Source: BPGX01 sp035405785 (GTDB lineage Bacteria; Bacteroidota; Bacteroidia; B-17B0; Aurantibacillaceae). Taken from it: a DNA stretch of 64,000 nucleotides. Position numbers and translations under genes: made by a program. Below the pieces are notes generated by a model, which was not told the origin of the DNA, searched no databases, and was given only the letters and a program-made list of their open reading frames with translations. The first letter of the stretch is position 1; every line of letters starts with the position of its first letter. Shown piece by piece: positions 43,483 to 52,980 of this stretch. Where the stretch lies: contig DAONJS010000010.1 in NCBI GenBank assembly GCA_035405785.1, positions 1-64,000 on the forward strand, read 5' to 3'.

Positions 43483-44211
43483 CTATTTCCCTTCTCGTAA
43501 TTTTTTTACACGCTCTTCTGTTACAGGATGGGAAGATAAAAACTCGGGAATATTTTCAGTGCCACTTTTCTGAGATATTTTTTCAAGTAGATTGGCTAAA
43601 GGAGTAGTGGAAAGTTGGTGAGTTTTTAATTGTTGAATGGCATAATCGTCTGCTTCAGATTCATAACTGCGGGAATAAGATAATGATAAAAGTTGATGTG
43701 TAAGTGTTGCAACAAATGAAGAAAAATCACCAATGATATATCCTACAACAGCGGCTGTTAATCCTGATTTTATCATTAATTTCAAACTATGCTTGTAATG
43801 TAAATGTCCTGCTTCGTGTGCCAATACTCCCATTACATCAGTATAATTGGTTGTATCTGTGCTCATTTTTACAAGTGAATCTAAAATGATAATATAATTG
43901 CCGGGTAGTGCGAAAGCATTTGGATACGGTGCGTTTCTAAATAACAAAGTAATTTTTGAACTATCAGTGTTATTTAATTTGAAAAATTTTTCTTTGATTT
44001 TATTTTGTGTAAAAGTAGATAATGAAGTAGGTTCTAATTCTCTTATATCCATTGATTGAATGGTAGATTCACCAATTTGTTTTTGAATTTCTACAGGAAT
44101 AATATCTGCAACCACAGTGCTGATAAATTCTCCACCCCATTGAAATGCGGCATAAATAATACCTGCAAATAATAATGTGATAAATAAAATGAAAACAATA
44201 AACTTTTTCAT
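43483..44211 (-). CDS. M48-family zinc metallopeptidase
   Basis: A 242-residue membrane-anchored peptidase. N-terminal TM helix (about 4-24), then the M48 catalytic segment with HEAGH (GVLAHEAGHLHYKHSL, about 130) and the third zinc ligand in SYESEADDYAIQQL (about 180). SSHPVTEERVKKLRE is the usual end of the family. Likely role in envelope protein quality control (BepA/LoiP-like). It lies 4 bp after the lipoprotein gene, so the two are probably cotranscribed. Confidence 0.9.
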   Translation of the reverse strand: MKKFIVFILFITLLFAGIIYAAFQWGGEFISTVVADIIPVEIQKQIGESTIQSMDIRELEPTSLSTFTQNKIKEKFFKLNNTDSSKITLLFRNAPYPNAFALPGNYIIILDSLVKMSTDTTNYTDVMGVLAHEAGHLHYKHSLKLMIKSGLTAAVVGYIIGDFSSFVATLTHQLLSLSYSRSYESEADDYAIQQLKTHQLSTTPLANLLEKISQKSGTENIPEFLSSHPVTEERVKKLREGK

Positions 44212-44215
44212 TCCT

Positions 44216-44776
44216 TTATTTTCTCATTCTTTTAATTAACTGATTGTTTTTGTATAGTTCCAACATTACTTCTTTCCCAGATGTATCGTAATATACCCAA
44301 ATACTATCTTTCAAATCATTTTTGTAATAACCAGAGTAGTATAATTTTCCATTAGGATGATATACATTACTTTTGCCATTCATTTTTCCTCTATTATATG
44401 TGCATTCACTCCATAATAATCCGTTAGGATAAAAAAATAACCATTCGCCGTGTCTCTTGCCAAATCTGTAAAAACCCTTGTATTTGACTATACCATTTGG
44501 ATATTTTTCTTCTGCATTACCAGTAAAACTTGAATCAGCAGGAGGTTTAATAAATAATTCTTCTAATTGATTGTTTTTTGAAGAGTTAGAATTAACGGTA
44601 TTTGTATTAATAGTTAATTCATTTATTTTTTCTTTTACATCTGATGAATCTGAATTAGATTGACAAGAAATCAGTAATCCTAAAATACTTGTCAATAAAA
44701 TATTTGAAAAAATTTTTTTATGATTTAATACATAATGTTTTATACTCAAAGAATGAAAGTTGATTTGTATGTTCAT
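44216..44776 (-). CDS. MORN-like repeat lipoprotein (YwqK-type)
   Basis: A 186-residue protein. A hydrophobic segment (FSNILLTSILGLLISCQ) ends in a plausible lipobox at LISC. A Ser/Asn linker leads to four toxin-antitoxin-YwqK/MORN-type repeats with the pattern YPNG..KYKGFYRFGKRHGEW, YPNGLLWSECTYNRGKMNG, HPNGKLYYSGYYKNDLKDS and DTSGKEVMLELYKNNQ. Such repeats form beta-hairpin ribbons that bind membranes or partners. The 'antitoxin' label often given to them is not supported here. The 30 residues before the hydrophobic part suggest a later start is possible, but no internal ATG is available. Confidence 0.7.
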   Translation of the reverse strand: MNIQINFHSLSIKHYVLNHKKIFSNILLTSILGLLISCQSNSDSSDVKEKINELTINTNTVNSNSSKNNQLEELFIKPPADSSFTGNAEEKYPNGIVKYKGFYRFGKRHGEWLFFYPNGLLWSECTYNRGKMNGKSNVYHPNGKLYYSGYYKNDLKDSIWVYYDTSGKEVMLELYKNNQLIKRMRK

Positions 44777-44837
44777 ATTTTTTTGTTTAGAATCTAGTAG
44801 GAGTGTATTATGCCTTTACATTTTTAAAATTTGCTTT

Positions 44838-46058
44838 TTACAAATCCTTTAAATTATACTCATTAATTTTTCTATACAATGTTCTTTCGCTGATACCTAA
44901 TTCTTGTGCAGCATATTTCCTTTTCCCTTTGTGTTTAATGAGTGCTTTTTTTATCAATTCTTTTTCTTTGTCTTGTAAAGATAATGTTTCTTCAATTGGA
45001 ATAACATTTTTATCTTGTTTTTCTTTGGATAAATTTGATGGAGATTCGTGTTTAATAAGAATAGGTTTTTCTGAAATACCTGATAAAACTGGCAATTGAG
45101 AGGTCTCATTAGTTTCTTCTTCAAGGATATCTGGTTTAACAATAGTTACAAGGTTATATACAACTTTTTTAAGTTGATCCACTTCTTTTTTTAATTCAAA
45201 AAGAGCCGATTTTAAAATAGCTTCTTCGTATTGAACTTCATTAAGGCGAATAGGTGAAGCATTTGTAGATGCGGATGGTGTATTTAAATAATTTGACAAC
45301 ATTTCTGCCGTTATTATTCTTTCTTTTTCAATAATTGAAATTTGCTCTGTAATATTTTTTAATTGGCGAATATTACCTGGCCAATAATAATTTAAAAGAA
45401 GCTCTTCTGCATCTGGAGTAAGTTGAATAGCGGGCATTCTATATTTTACAGCAAAGTCAGAAGCAAATTTTTTAAACAACAAAAGAATATCTTCTTTTCT
45501 TTCTCTTAAAGGTGGAAGGTAAATAGGCACAGTATTTAAGCGATAATATAAATCTTCTCTGAATTTTCCTTTTTGAATAGCCAAATCAAAGTTGATATTA
45601 GTTGCCGCAACCACACGAACATTTGTTTTTTGAACTTTACTACTTCCTACCCGAATATATTCACCTGTTTCTAAAATACGAAGCAATCTTGCCTGTGTAG
45701 CTAACGGCAATTCACCAACTTCATCTAAAAAAATGGTTCCACCATTTGCCACTTCAAAATAACCTTTACGAGAATCTGTGGCACCTGTAAATGCTCCTTT
45801 TTCGTGTCCAAATAATTCACTGTCAATTGTGCCTTCGGGTATAGCACCACAATTCACTGCAATGTATGGACCATGTTTTCTGCTGCTAAATTGATGAATA
45901 ATTTGAGGAAAAACTTCTTTTCCCGTTCCGCTTTCTCCAAGTATTAAAATGGTCAAATCTGTAGCGGCTACTTTTACAGCAATATCTATTGCTCTATTAA
46001 GCAATGGATGATTGCCAATGATTCCATATCTGTTTTTTATTTCTTGTAATGATTGCAT
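44838..46058 (-). CDS. sigma-54-dependent transcriptional activator without a receiver domain
   Basis: A 406-residue enhancer-binding protein. The AAA+ domain starts almost at the N-terminus: Walker A LGESGTGKEVFPQII, ELFGHEKGAFTGATDSRKGY with the sigma-54 contact motif GAFTGA, Walker B GTIFLDEVGEL and the R-finger region NIRQLKNITEQISIIEKER. A coiled linker follows, and a Fis-type helix-turn-helix at the end (GKRKYAAQELGISERTLYRK). With no receiver or GAF domain, activity is probably set by a partner protein or is constitutive. It lies 7 bp after dnaJ, so it belongs to the grpE-dnaJ operon. Confidence 0.92.
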   Translation of the reverse strand: MQSLQEIKNRYGIIGNHPLLNRAIDIAVKVAATDLTILILGESGTGKEVFPQIIHQFSSRKHGPYIAVNCGAIPEGTIDSELFGHEKGAFTGATDSRKGYFEVANGGTIFLDEVGELPLATQARLLRILETGEYIRVGSSKVQKTNVRVVAATNINFDLAIQKGKFREDLYYRLNTVPIYLPPLRERKEDILLLFKKFASDFAVKYRMPAIQLTPDAEELLLNYYWPGNIRQLKNITEQISIIEKERIITAEMLSNYLNTPSASTNASPIRLNEVQYEEAILKSALFELKKEVDQLKKVVYNLVTIVKPDILEEETNETSQLPVLSGISEKPILIKHESPSNLSKEKQDKNVIPIEETLSLQDKEKELIKKALIKHKGKRKYAAQELGISERTLYRKINEYNLKDL

Positions 46059-46065
46059 AATTAAA

Positions 46066-47211
46066 TTAACTAAAATATTCTTTCATTCTTTCGTAAAAAG
46101 ATTTTTCTTTTTTATTAGAAGCAGGTTGAAAATTCTTTGAATTTCGTAATTGTTCCAGAATCTTTTTTTCTTCAGCACTTAAGTTAGTTGGCACATATAC
46201 ATTCACATCAATAATAATATCTCCTTTTCCATATCCGTTGATTGAAGGCAGACCCTTACCTTTTAATCGCAATAATTTTCCAGATTGTGTGCCGGGTTCT
46301 ATTTTAATTCTTGCTTTACCATCTAAAGTTGGCACTTCAATACTCGCACCTAATGCGGCATCTGGGAAACTAATGAATAAATGATAAATAAGATTATTAC
46401 CTTCTCTTTTGAAATATGGGTGCGGTTCTTCTTCAATGTGAATGATTAAGTCGCCAGAAACACCAGCATTTGGAGCGGCGTGTCCTTTACCTCTTAATGA
46501 TAATTCCATTCCATCTTCTACACCTGCGGGGATATTAAAGGATACAATTTCTTCTCCCCATACTACGCCATTTCCATTACATACATCACATTTTTCTGAT
46601 GGAATGGAACCTTGTCCATTACAAGTTGGACAAGTACTGCGAGTTTGCATAGCACCTAAAATTGTTTGCTGCACCTTTACAATTACACCAGAACCCTTGC
46701 AGGTTGGACATGTTGTTAATTTACCACTTTTAGCACCAGTGCCACTACATGCGTTGCAGACAACTTGTTTTTTTATTTTAATTTTTTTGTTTACTCCTGT
46801 GGCTATTTCATTTAAATTAAGTTTTACATTTATTCTAACATCACCTCCTCTTGCTCTTCTTCTGCCACTTGATCTACCAGAAAAACCAAAACTTTCTCCA
46901 AAAATATCTTCAAAATGAGAAAAAATATCATCCATATTTACATTGGCACCACCATAAAAGCCACCTGCACCATCGGAAGCGGCTGATGAGCCAACACCTG
47001 CATGTCCAAATTGATCATATCTTTGTCTTTTTTCTTTATCACTTAGAACTTCATACGCTTCATTAATTTCTTTAAATTTTTCTTCCGCTTCTTTATTGCC
47101 TTGGTTTTTATCAGGATGATATTTAACGGCTAATTTTCTATATGCTTTTTTAATTTCCTCTTCTGACGCATTTCTTGGAACACCTAATATCTCGTAATAA
47201 TCTTTTTTCAT
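46066..47211 (-). CDS. dnaJ: chaperone protein DnaJ
   Basis: A 381-residue type I DnaJ, the co-chaperone that loads substrates on DnaK. J domain with the HPD motif (KYHPDKNQGNKEAEEKF), a Gly/Phe-rich region (about 75-125), a zinc domain with four CxxCxGxG repeats (CNACSGTG, CPTCKGSG, CPTCNGQG, CDVCNGNG) and two C-terminal substrate-binding domains (EEPHPYFKREGNNL; GKLLRLKGKGLPSINGYGKG). Normal length. 18 bp after grpE. Confidence 0.97.
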   Translation of the reverse strand: MKKDYYEILGVPRNASEEEIKKAYRKLAVKYHPDKNQGNKEAEEKFKEINEAYEVLSDKEKRQRYDQFGHAGVGSSAASDGAGGFYGGANVNMDDIFSHFEDIFGESFGFSGRSSGRRRARGGDVRINVKLNLNEIATGVNKKIKIKKQVVCNACSGTGAKSGKLTTCPTCKGSGVIVKVQQTILGAMQTRSTCPTCNGQGSIPSEKCDVCNGNGVVWGEEIVSFNIPAGVEDGMELSLRGKGHAAPNAGVSGDLIIHIEEEPHPYFKREGNNLIYHLFISFPDAALGASIEVPTLDGKARIKIEPGTQSGKLLRLKGKGLPSINGYGKGDIIIDVNVYVPTNLSAEEKKILEQLRNSKNFQPASNKKEKSFYERMKEYFS

Positions 47212-47229
47212 AATTCATTAAATTTTTAA

Positions 47230-47865
47230 TTATTCACCTACAACAACTTTTGCATGACGAATGAGTTTATCATTCATTTGATATGCCTTTTCAAGTTCTT
47301 CTACAACTTTTCCTTTTAGTTCTTCTGATTGAGCAGGAATTTTTGCAACGGCTTCCATTGTGTCCGCATTAAATTCTTTGTGCAAACTATCAATGGGAAC
47401 AATGTTATTTTGAGATATGATGTGTTTAAATTTATTGTGAATGATTTCAAATCCTTTTTTAACCACTTCAATATCAGTAGCAGTAGCATTTTCTTTAATG
47501 GCTCTGTCAAAATCATCTAAAATAGGTAAGATAGATTTCCAAATTTCTTCACCTGCGTATTTAATCAGGTCTTCTTTTTCTTTACGAGTTCTTTTTCTAA
47601 AATTGTCAAACTCGGCTAATAACCTGATGTGTTTATCATTCAACTCTGCTAATTGTTGCTCTAAAGTTTCAATTTTTTTCATTAGTTCATTCTTTTCTTG
47701 TGATTCTTGATTGGCAGATTCATTATTATTAGATGAATCTGTACTTGAGTTATTATTTTGTTGTTCATTATTTATTTGCTGTTCATTCATTGAATTTGTA
47801 TTTGTAGATTCTGACTTATTTTCAGTATTGTTTTCTACTTCTGATTTGATTTTATCGTTTTCCAT
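47230..47865 (-). CDS. grpE: nucleotide exchange factor GrpE
   Basis: A 211-residue GrpE that releases ADP from DnaK. Residues 1-65 are an Asn/Ser/Gln/Glu-rich extension. A long coiled coil (LMKKIETLEQQLAELNDKHI) follows, and RLLAEFDNFRKRTRKEKEDL, ILPILDDFDRAIKENATAT and the C-terminal beta domain (YQMNDKLIRHAKVVVGE) complete the family pattern. The ATG at 47865 is chosen over an upstream TTG at 47916 that overlaps the promoter box. Confidence 0.93.
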   Translation of the reverse strand: MENDKIKSEVENNTENKSESTNTNSMNEQQINNEQQNNNSSTDSSNNNESANQESQEKNELMKKIETLEQQLAELNDKHIRLLAEFDNFRKRTRKEKEDLIKYAGEEIWKSILPILDDFDRAIKENATATDIEVVKKGFEIIHNKFKHIISQNNIVPIDSLHKEFNADTMEAVAKIPAQSEELKGKVVEELEKAYQMNDKLIRHAKVVVGE

Positions 47866-47913
47866 AGTATCATTTTTTGAGACAAAATGTATATCAATTT
47901 GTCTGCCAAAGGG

Positions 47914-47921
47914 CAAAAATA
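47914..47921 (-). promoter_or_regulatory. promoter box of grpE-dnaJ
   Basis: The minus strand reads TATTTTTG (TAnnTTTG), 48 bases before the grpE ATG. No CIRCE-type repeat seen. Confidence 0.5.
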
Positions 47922-47931
47922 GGTAATTATG

Positions 47932-49077
47932 TCATATTTTTTTAGAATAAATGGAATTTTTGATGGCATATAATAACTTTTCTGCTTTTAGATTACATTC
48001 TTCATATTCTTTTTCTGGATTAGCATAAATAGTAATAGCACTTCCAGCCCATATTTTTAGGGTATGTGATAATGTATCATAAAAAATACTTCTTATTAAA
48101 ACAGATAAATCAAAATCACCATTATTGAAAATACCTAAACACCCGCTGTAATATTCTCTAGGAAAAATTTCTAATTCATCGGCAATTTGCATCGCCCTAA
48201 TTTTTGGAGCACCAGTCATACTTGCCATAGGAAAGGTAGCATATATTATATCTTTGAATGAGATATTTTCTGATAATTTACAAGAAATTTTGCTCACCAT
48301 TTGATGAACAGAAGCATAAGTTTTAATTGTAAAAAGTTCATCAACTTTAACACTGCCTTTGTCAGCCACTTTTGACAAATCATTACGACAAACATCTACA
48401 ATCATAGCATTTTCGGTTCTTTCTTTATTACTATTTAATAAATCAAATTTATTTTTTTCATCTTCTTCAATATTTTTCCCTCTTGCCGCAGTGCCTTTGA
48501 TGGGCTCTGTAAATAGAATGTTTTTCTCTTTCTTTAAAAATCTTTCAGGCGAAAAACTTAATATGATTGTTGAATTATATTTAAATATTGCAGTAAAAGG
48601 GCTTTGCATTGTGTTTAATAAATACCAAAATATTTCTGTTATTGAAATATCAATATCTTCAAATACAAAAGGTATACAATAATTCATTTCATAAATATCG
48701 CCCGATTTTAAGTATTGTTGAATTTTTTGAAAATTTAATAGATATTCTGAATAATCAATGGTTTTAATTTTGGGATTAAAAAGATGAGAATTATTAGTTT
48801 TTTGTTTAGGTAGAATAGATTCTAAAATATCTTTTATTTCAGAGATTTGTTCAATTTTCTTTTTATTTTTTACAGGAAGAATAATGGGCTGTTCAGTTTT
48901 ACTTTTTCTATCAAAACATTTTGGTTCAATTAAATTTTTGTAATCGTATGGAATTAATACCGCACATTCTTTGAAATTATCAATGTTTTCAATAGGAATT
49001 ATATTATCAGATAGTTCATAGAAATAATTCTCAAGCCCATCATTTAAACTGGAAAAAGTAATCAGGAAATTGTTCAT
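47932..49077 (-). CDS. pabB: aminodeoxychorismate synthase component I
   Basis: A 381-residue chorismate-utilising enzyme that makes aminodeoxychorismate for folate. Motifs: YLKSGDIYEMNYCIPFVFED, LSFSPERFLKKEKNILFTEP, IKGTAARGKNIEEDEKNK (catalytic Lys within PIKGT), MIVDVCRNDLSKVADKGSV and TFPMASMTGAPKIRAMQIAD, and the C-terminal IRSIFYD and GSAITIYANPEKEYEECNLK. TrpE is excluded by PIKGT instead of PIAGT and by length. The ATG at 49077 is preferred to a TTG three codons earlier. It lies 5 bp after the NUDIX gene stop. Confidence 0.88.
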   Translation of the reverse strand: MNNFLITFSSLNDGLENYFYELSDNIIPIENIDNFKECAVLIPYDYKNLIEPKCFDRKSKTEQPIILPVKNKKKIEQISEIKDILESILPKQKTNNSHLFNPKIKTIDYSEYLLNFQKIQQYLKSGDIYEMNYCIPFVFEDIDISITEIFWYLLNTMQSPFTAIFKYNSTIILSFSPERFLKKEKNILFTEPIKGTAARGKNIEEDEKNKFDLLNSNKERTENAMIVDVCRNDLSKVADKGSVKVDELFTIKTYASVHQMVSKISCKLSENISFKDIIYATFPMASMTGAPKIRAMQIADELEIFPREYYSGCLGIFNNGDFDLSVLIRSIFYDTLSHTLKIWAGSAITIYANPEKEYEECNLKAEKLLYAIKNSIYSKKI

Positions 49078-49082
49078 AATTT

Positions 49083-49631
49083 TCAAACGAGTTGAAATTT
49101 TATACTTGCTTTTAAAATGGCGGCAACACTTAATGAATCAGTAATTTCATTATTCATTACCATTTTAAGGGCATCTTTTAAATGAATTTTTTTAATGGTA
49201 ATATCTTCAGTTTCTTCAGGATTAGATTCTTTTTGTTCCAAATTTTTAGCTAAATAAATAATGGCTAACTCATTAGTTACAGAATTACTTGTATGTAAGC
49301 GAAGCAATTCTTCGTAATGATGTGCCACTAAACCAGTTTCTTCTAATAATTCTCTTTTAGCACTTTCTAATGGTTCAACATCTAATTTCCCACCACCTTC
49401 TGGAATTTCCCAACTGTATTGATTTAATGGATAACGCCATTGCCCAACCAAATAAGTATAACCTTCTTCATCAATGGGTAAAATGCCTATTGCTAAATGT
49501 TTAAATTTCACAACATTGTAAATACCTTTATTTCCAGATGGATTAATAACATCATGAAGTTCTAATTCTATCCAAGGGGAATCAAAAATTTTTTTTACTG
49601 ATAATGTTTGCCAAGGATTATGTGTTTTCAT
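49083..49631 (-). CDS. NUDIX hydrolase (ADP-ribose pyrophosphatase-like)
   Basis: A 182-residue NUDIX protein with 'GQWRYPLNQYSWEIPEGGGK' and the NUDIX helix ESAKRELLEETGLVA. Members cleave ADP-ribose or related NDP-sugars to AMP plus sugar phosphate. The first acidic residue of the consensus box is displaced by one position (DVEPLESAKRE), a variation I have seen in Bacteroidota relatives. Operon leader for pabB. Confidence 0.85.
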   Translation of the reverse strand: MKTHNPWQTLSVKKIFDSPWIELELHDVINPSGNKGIYNVVKFKHLAIGILPIDEEGYTYLVGQWRYPLNQYSWEIPEGGGKLDVEPLESAKRELLEETGLVAHHYEELLRLHTSNSVTNELAIIYLAKNLEQKESNPEETEDITIKKIHLKDALKMVMNNEITDSLSVAAILKASIKFQLV

Positions 49632-49679
49632 TTAAATTTATTTTGATTTTCTAATAATATTCACTGAAAAAAATTTTTG

Positions 49680-49687
49680 CAAAGATA
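49680..49687 (-). promoter_or_regulatory. promoter box of NUDIX-pabB
   Basis: The minus strand reads TATCTTTG (TAnnTTTG), 48 bases before the NUDIX ATG. Confidence 0.5.
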
Positions 49688-49772
49688 AATCAAATATAGT
49701 CAAAGTTTATCCTAAAAAAGATAAAATAATTTTTCAATAAAATAATTATGTAGTGTTGTGTATATTTTTGAT

Positions 49773-49780
49773 TATCTTTG
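49773..49780 (+). promoter_or_regulatory. promoter box of infB
   Basis: TATCTTTG matches TAnnTTTG, 18 bases before the ATG at 49799. A second match (TATTTTTG) lies at 49763-49770. The box excludes a longer reading from a TTG at 49778. Confidence 0.55.
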
Positions 49781-49798
49781 CAGGCAATTAAAATAAAT

Positions 49799-52700
49799 AT
49801 GGCAGAAAGCACTACTACTACAAAAAGAGCAAACGCAGTTATCAAAGAATTTAATATCTCATTAGAAACCCTTCAGGAAACACTGAAAAAGAAAGGTATT
49901 CAACCGCCTCAAAATGCGAATGAAAAAATTTCTGAAGAGGCCTATTTTGTTTTGCAAAGAGAATTTGCACAAGATAAAAAAGTTAAAGAAGAAGCAGAAA
50001 AAAAGTTGAAATTAATTCAGGAATCAACTAAAAAAGAAACTGTTACTTTAGATAAAGCAATTAAGAAAAAGCAAGAAGAAAACATTACAGAAGAAAAAAT
50101 TATTATTAAAAATGCTGCTACATCTGAGATTATTACCCCTGAAAAAATAACTGAAGAAAAAACTAAAAAAGACAAAATAAAACCTGCAGATAAGGAAAAA
50201 ACAGAGGATAATATAGGTAAAGAAGAAATTATTAAAACTGAGATCCCAAAATTAGAAGGCCCAAAAACGATTGGAAAAATTAATGTTGAAGAAGATAAAA
50301 AATCTAAATCTACTAAAAAATCCAAATCAAGTAAAGAGGAAAAAGAAGTAGTTGCAGATAAAAAGGAATCAAAAGACAAAACAAAATCTACCACCAAAAA
50401 ATCTACTTCAAAAACTAAAGAAAAAGAAGAACTTGAAGAAGTAACATCAGAAAAAAAATCTACTAAAAAAACTTCCAGTAAAAAGAAATCTGAAAGTGTT
50501 GAACAAATTACCGAACAAACAGAACCTCAAATTACTGAAACAAAAATAGAACAAACAAAAGTACAAGAAACTACTCAACCAGTTGCCGAACAAATAAAAG
50601 GAAAAACCGAAGAGACACCAGAAAAAAAAGAAGAAAAGCCAGAAGAAAAATTCATCAAAACAGAAATTCCAGTTCATGAACAACCAAAAGTTCTTGGAAA
50701 AATAGATTTATCTCAATTTCAAAAGCCAAAAGAAAAACCAGAAGATAAAACTGAAAAGAAACCAATTTTTTCTACATCTGAGCAAAAGAAATCTGAAGAT
50801 ACACATTCTCCAAAAGATAAGAAACGAAAGAGAATTATCAGACCTGATAACAATTCACAATCCAAAGGATTTTCACCAAAAGAACAACAAAGACCATTCA
50901 AAAAACATTTTGATGACAGAAGACATGCTCCATTGCCTAAAACTGAACCAGACCCAGAAGAAGTTGCAAGAAGAATTAAAGAAACATTAGCTAAAAAAGA
51001 AAAAGAAAAACAAGAAAAATCTAAGTTAGAAAAAATAAGAAAAGAAGCTAAAGAGAAAATTAAAGAAAAATTAGAAAAACAAAAAGAAGAAATTGCAGAA
51101 CAAAGCAAAGTATTAAAAGTAACAGAATTTCTTACAGCCAATCAGTTAGCAAATCTGATGAATGTACCTGTTGCAAAGGTTATTCAAACATGTATGCAAT
51201 TAGGTTTATTTGTTTCTATCAATCAAAGATTAGACGCTGAAACCATATTAATTGTAGCAGAAGAATTTGGATACAAAGTTGAATTTACTAGCGTTGAAGA
51301 TGTTGAAAAAATTGAAGACCAGCAAGACGCTTCATCTGAAAATCTTGTGCCTCGTCCACCTATTGTAACTGTAATGGGACATGTGGATCATGGCAAAACA
51401 TCATTACTGGATTATATTCGTAAATCTAATGTAGTGGCAGGTGAAGCTGGTGGTATTACTCAGCATATTGGGGCATACAATGTAAAATTGCCCAATGGAA
51501 AAAGTATTACATTTTTAGATACACCCGGTCACGAAGCATTTACTGCAATGCGTGCAAGAGGTGCTAAATTAACCGATGTGGCTATTATTGTGATAGCCGC
51601 TGATGATAGCATCATGCCACAAACTGTTGAAGCTATCAATCACGCACAAGCTGCGGGTGTACCAATGGTTTTTGCCATTAATAAAATTGATAAACCAGGT
51701 GCCAATCCTGATAAAATCAGAGAAGGTTTGGCTAATATGAATATTCTTGTTGAAGAATGGGGCGGTAAATATCAATGCCAAGAAATTTCCGCAAAAAAAG
51801 GAATCAATATAGATTTACTTTTAGAAAAAGTATTATTAGAAGCAGAATTCTTAGATCTTAAAGCAGATCCAACCAAAAGGGCAAGTGGAACAATAATAGA
51901 ATCTTCATTAGAAGAAGGTAGAGGTTATGTTGCAACTGTTCTTGTTCAAAATGGTACTTTAAGAGTTGGAGATGTTGTGCTTGCAGGTGCATATAGCGGA
52001 AAAGTTCGTGCAATGTATAATGAAAGAGGACAAAAAATAACAGAAGCAGGACCTTCCATTCCCGCTAAAATTCTTGGATTAGACGGTGCTCCAAATGCTG
52101 GTGATAAATTTGTGGTGATGGAAGATGAAAGAGAAGCCCGTGAAATTGCTAATAAAAGACAACAATTAATAAGAGAACAACAATTGCGTGCTCAAAAACA
52201 CATTACATTAGATGAAATTGGCAGAAGATTAGCAGTAGGTGATTTTAAAGAATTAAAGATTATTGTAAAAGCCGATGTAGATGGTTCAGCCGAAGCATTA
52301 ACTGATTCATTACTAAAACTTTCAACAGATAAAATTCAAGTGAATGTTATTCACAAAGCAGTTGGTGCTATTAGCGAAAGCGATGTTTTATTGGCATCTG
52401 CATCTGATGCTATCATTATAGGATTTCAGGTAAGACCAACTCTCAAAGCCCGTCAATTAGCAGAAAAAGAAGAAATTGAAATCAGAACATATTCTATTAT
52501 TTACGATGCCATCAATGATGTAAAATCTGCAATGGAAGGTATGCTTGCTCCACAAATGGAAGAAAAAGTTACATGCAATGTAGAAGTTCGGGAAGTGTTC
52601 AAAATTAGTAAAATTGGTACAGTTGCTGGTTGTTATGTTTTAGATGGCAAGATTACCAGAAATACAAAAGTACGTGTGGTTAGAGATGGTGTAGTTGTTT

Positions 52701-52858
52701 ATACTGGCAATCTATCTTCATTAAAACGATTCAAAGATGATGTAAAAGAAGTAGCCGCAGGATTTGAATGCGGATTAACCATAGAAAACTTTAATGATAT
52801 TAAAGTAGGTGATATCATTGAAGGATTTGAAATGGTAGAAGTAAAGCCCAAGTTGTAG
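49799..52858 (+). CDS. infB: translation initiation factor IF-2
   Basis: A 1019-residue IF2 GTPase that brings fMet-tRNA to the 30S subunit. The N-terminal ~390 residues are a Lys/Glu/Thr-rich, largely disordered linker after an IF2_N-like motif (VIKEFNISLETLQETLKKKG). A second IF2_N motif (VTEFLTANQLANLMNVPVAK) precedes the G domain: VTVMGHVDHGKTSLLDYI, GGITQHIGAYNVKL, FLDTPGHEAFTAMRARGAKL, VFAINKIDKPGANPD and EISAKKGINIDLL. The C-terminal beta-barrel and fMet-tRNA domain (VADVDGSAEAL-like segment, CNVEVREVFKISKIGTVAGC, GFECGLTIENFNDIKVGDII) are complete. Confidence 0.97.
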   Translation: MAESTTTTKRANAVIKEFNISLETLQETLKKKGIQPPQNANEKISEEAYFVLQREFAQDKKVKEEAEKKLKLIQESTKKETVTLDKAIKKKQEENITEEKIIIKNAATSEIITPEKITEEKTKKDKIKPADKEKTEDNIGKEEIIKTEIPKLEGPKTIGKINVEEDKKSKSTKKSKSSKEEKEVVADKKESKDKTKSTTKKSTSKTKEKEELEEVTSEKKSTKKTSSKKKSESVEQITEQTEPQITETKIEQTKVQETTQPVAEQIKGKTEETPEKKEEKPEEKFIKTEIPVHEQPKVLGKIDLSQFQKPKEKPEDKTEKKPIFSTSEQKKSEDTHSPKDKKRKRIIRPDNNSQSKGFSPKEQQRPFKKHFDDRRHAPLPKTEPDPEEVARRIKETLAKKEKEKQEKSKLEKIRKEAKEKIKEKLEKQKEEIAEQSKVLKVTEFLTANQLANLMNVPVAKVIQTCMQLGLFVSINQRLDAETILIVAEEFGYKVEFTSVEDVEKIEDQQDASSENLVPRPPIVTVMGHVDHGKTSLLDYIRKSNVVAGEAGGITQHIGAYNVKLPNGKSITFLDTPGHEAFTAMRARGAKLTDVAIIVIAADDSIMPQTVEAINHAQAAGVPMVFAINKIDKPGANPDKIREGLANMNILVEEWGGKYQCQEISAKKGINIDLLLEKVLLEAEFLDLKADPTKRASGTIIESSLEEGRGYVATVLVQNGTLRVGDVVLAGAYSGKVRAMYNERGQKITEAGPSIPAKILGLDGAPNAGDKFVVMEDEREAREIANKRQQLIREQQLRAQKHITLDEIGRRLAVGDFKELKIIVKADVDGSAEALTDSLLKLSTDKIQVNVIHKAVGAISESDVLLASASDAIIIGFQVRPTLKARQLAEKEEIEIRTYSIIYDAINDVKSAMEGMLAPQMEEKVTCNVEVREVFKISKIGTVAGCYVLDGKITRNTKVRVVRDGVVVYTGNLSSLKRFKDDVKEVAAGFECGLTIENFNDIKVGDIIEGFEMVEVKPKL

Positions 52859-52884
52859 AAAGACGGGAATATTATTTTAATTTG

Positions 52885-52911
52885 ATTTAGATAGGCAAAA
52901 TCTAAATTTTT
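52885..52911 (+). terminator. rho-independent terminator after infB
   Basis: ATTTAGAT (52885-52892) pairs with ATCTAAAT (52900-52907) around AGGCAAA and runs into TTTTG. It begins 27 bases after the infB stop. Confidence 0.7.
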
Positions 52912-52980
52912 GCTAACTTAATACAATTTGTCTCGTAAAATTGGTAATTTTTAATAAATTTCCCTAAAGTTATATTTAAG

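Noticed and set aside
44216..44776. Antitoxin of a toxin-antitoxin system (from the YwqK family name)
   Set aside because: It looks like a lipoprotein with MORN-like repeats and no toxin gene is adjacent; the neighbour is an M48 peptidase.
49083..49631. Inactive NUDIX enzyme because of a shifted acidic residue
   Set aside because: The REL..EE catalytic helix is intact and this box variation occurs in related Bacteroidota proteins.
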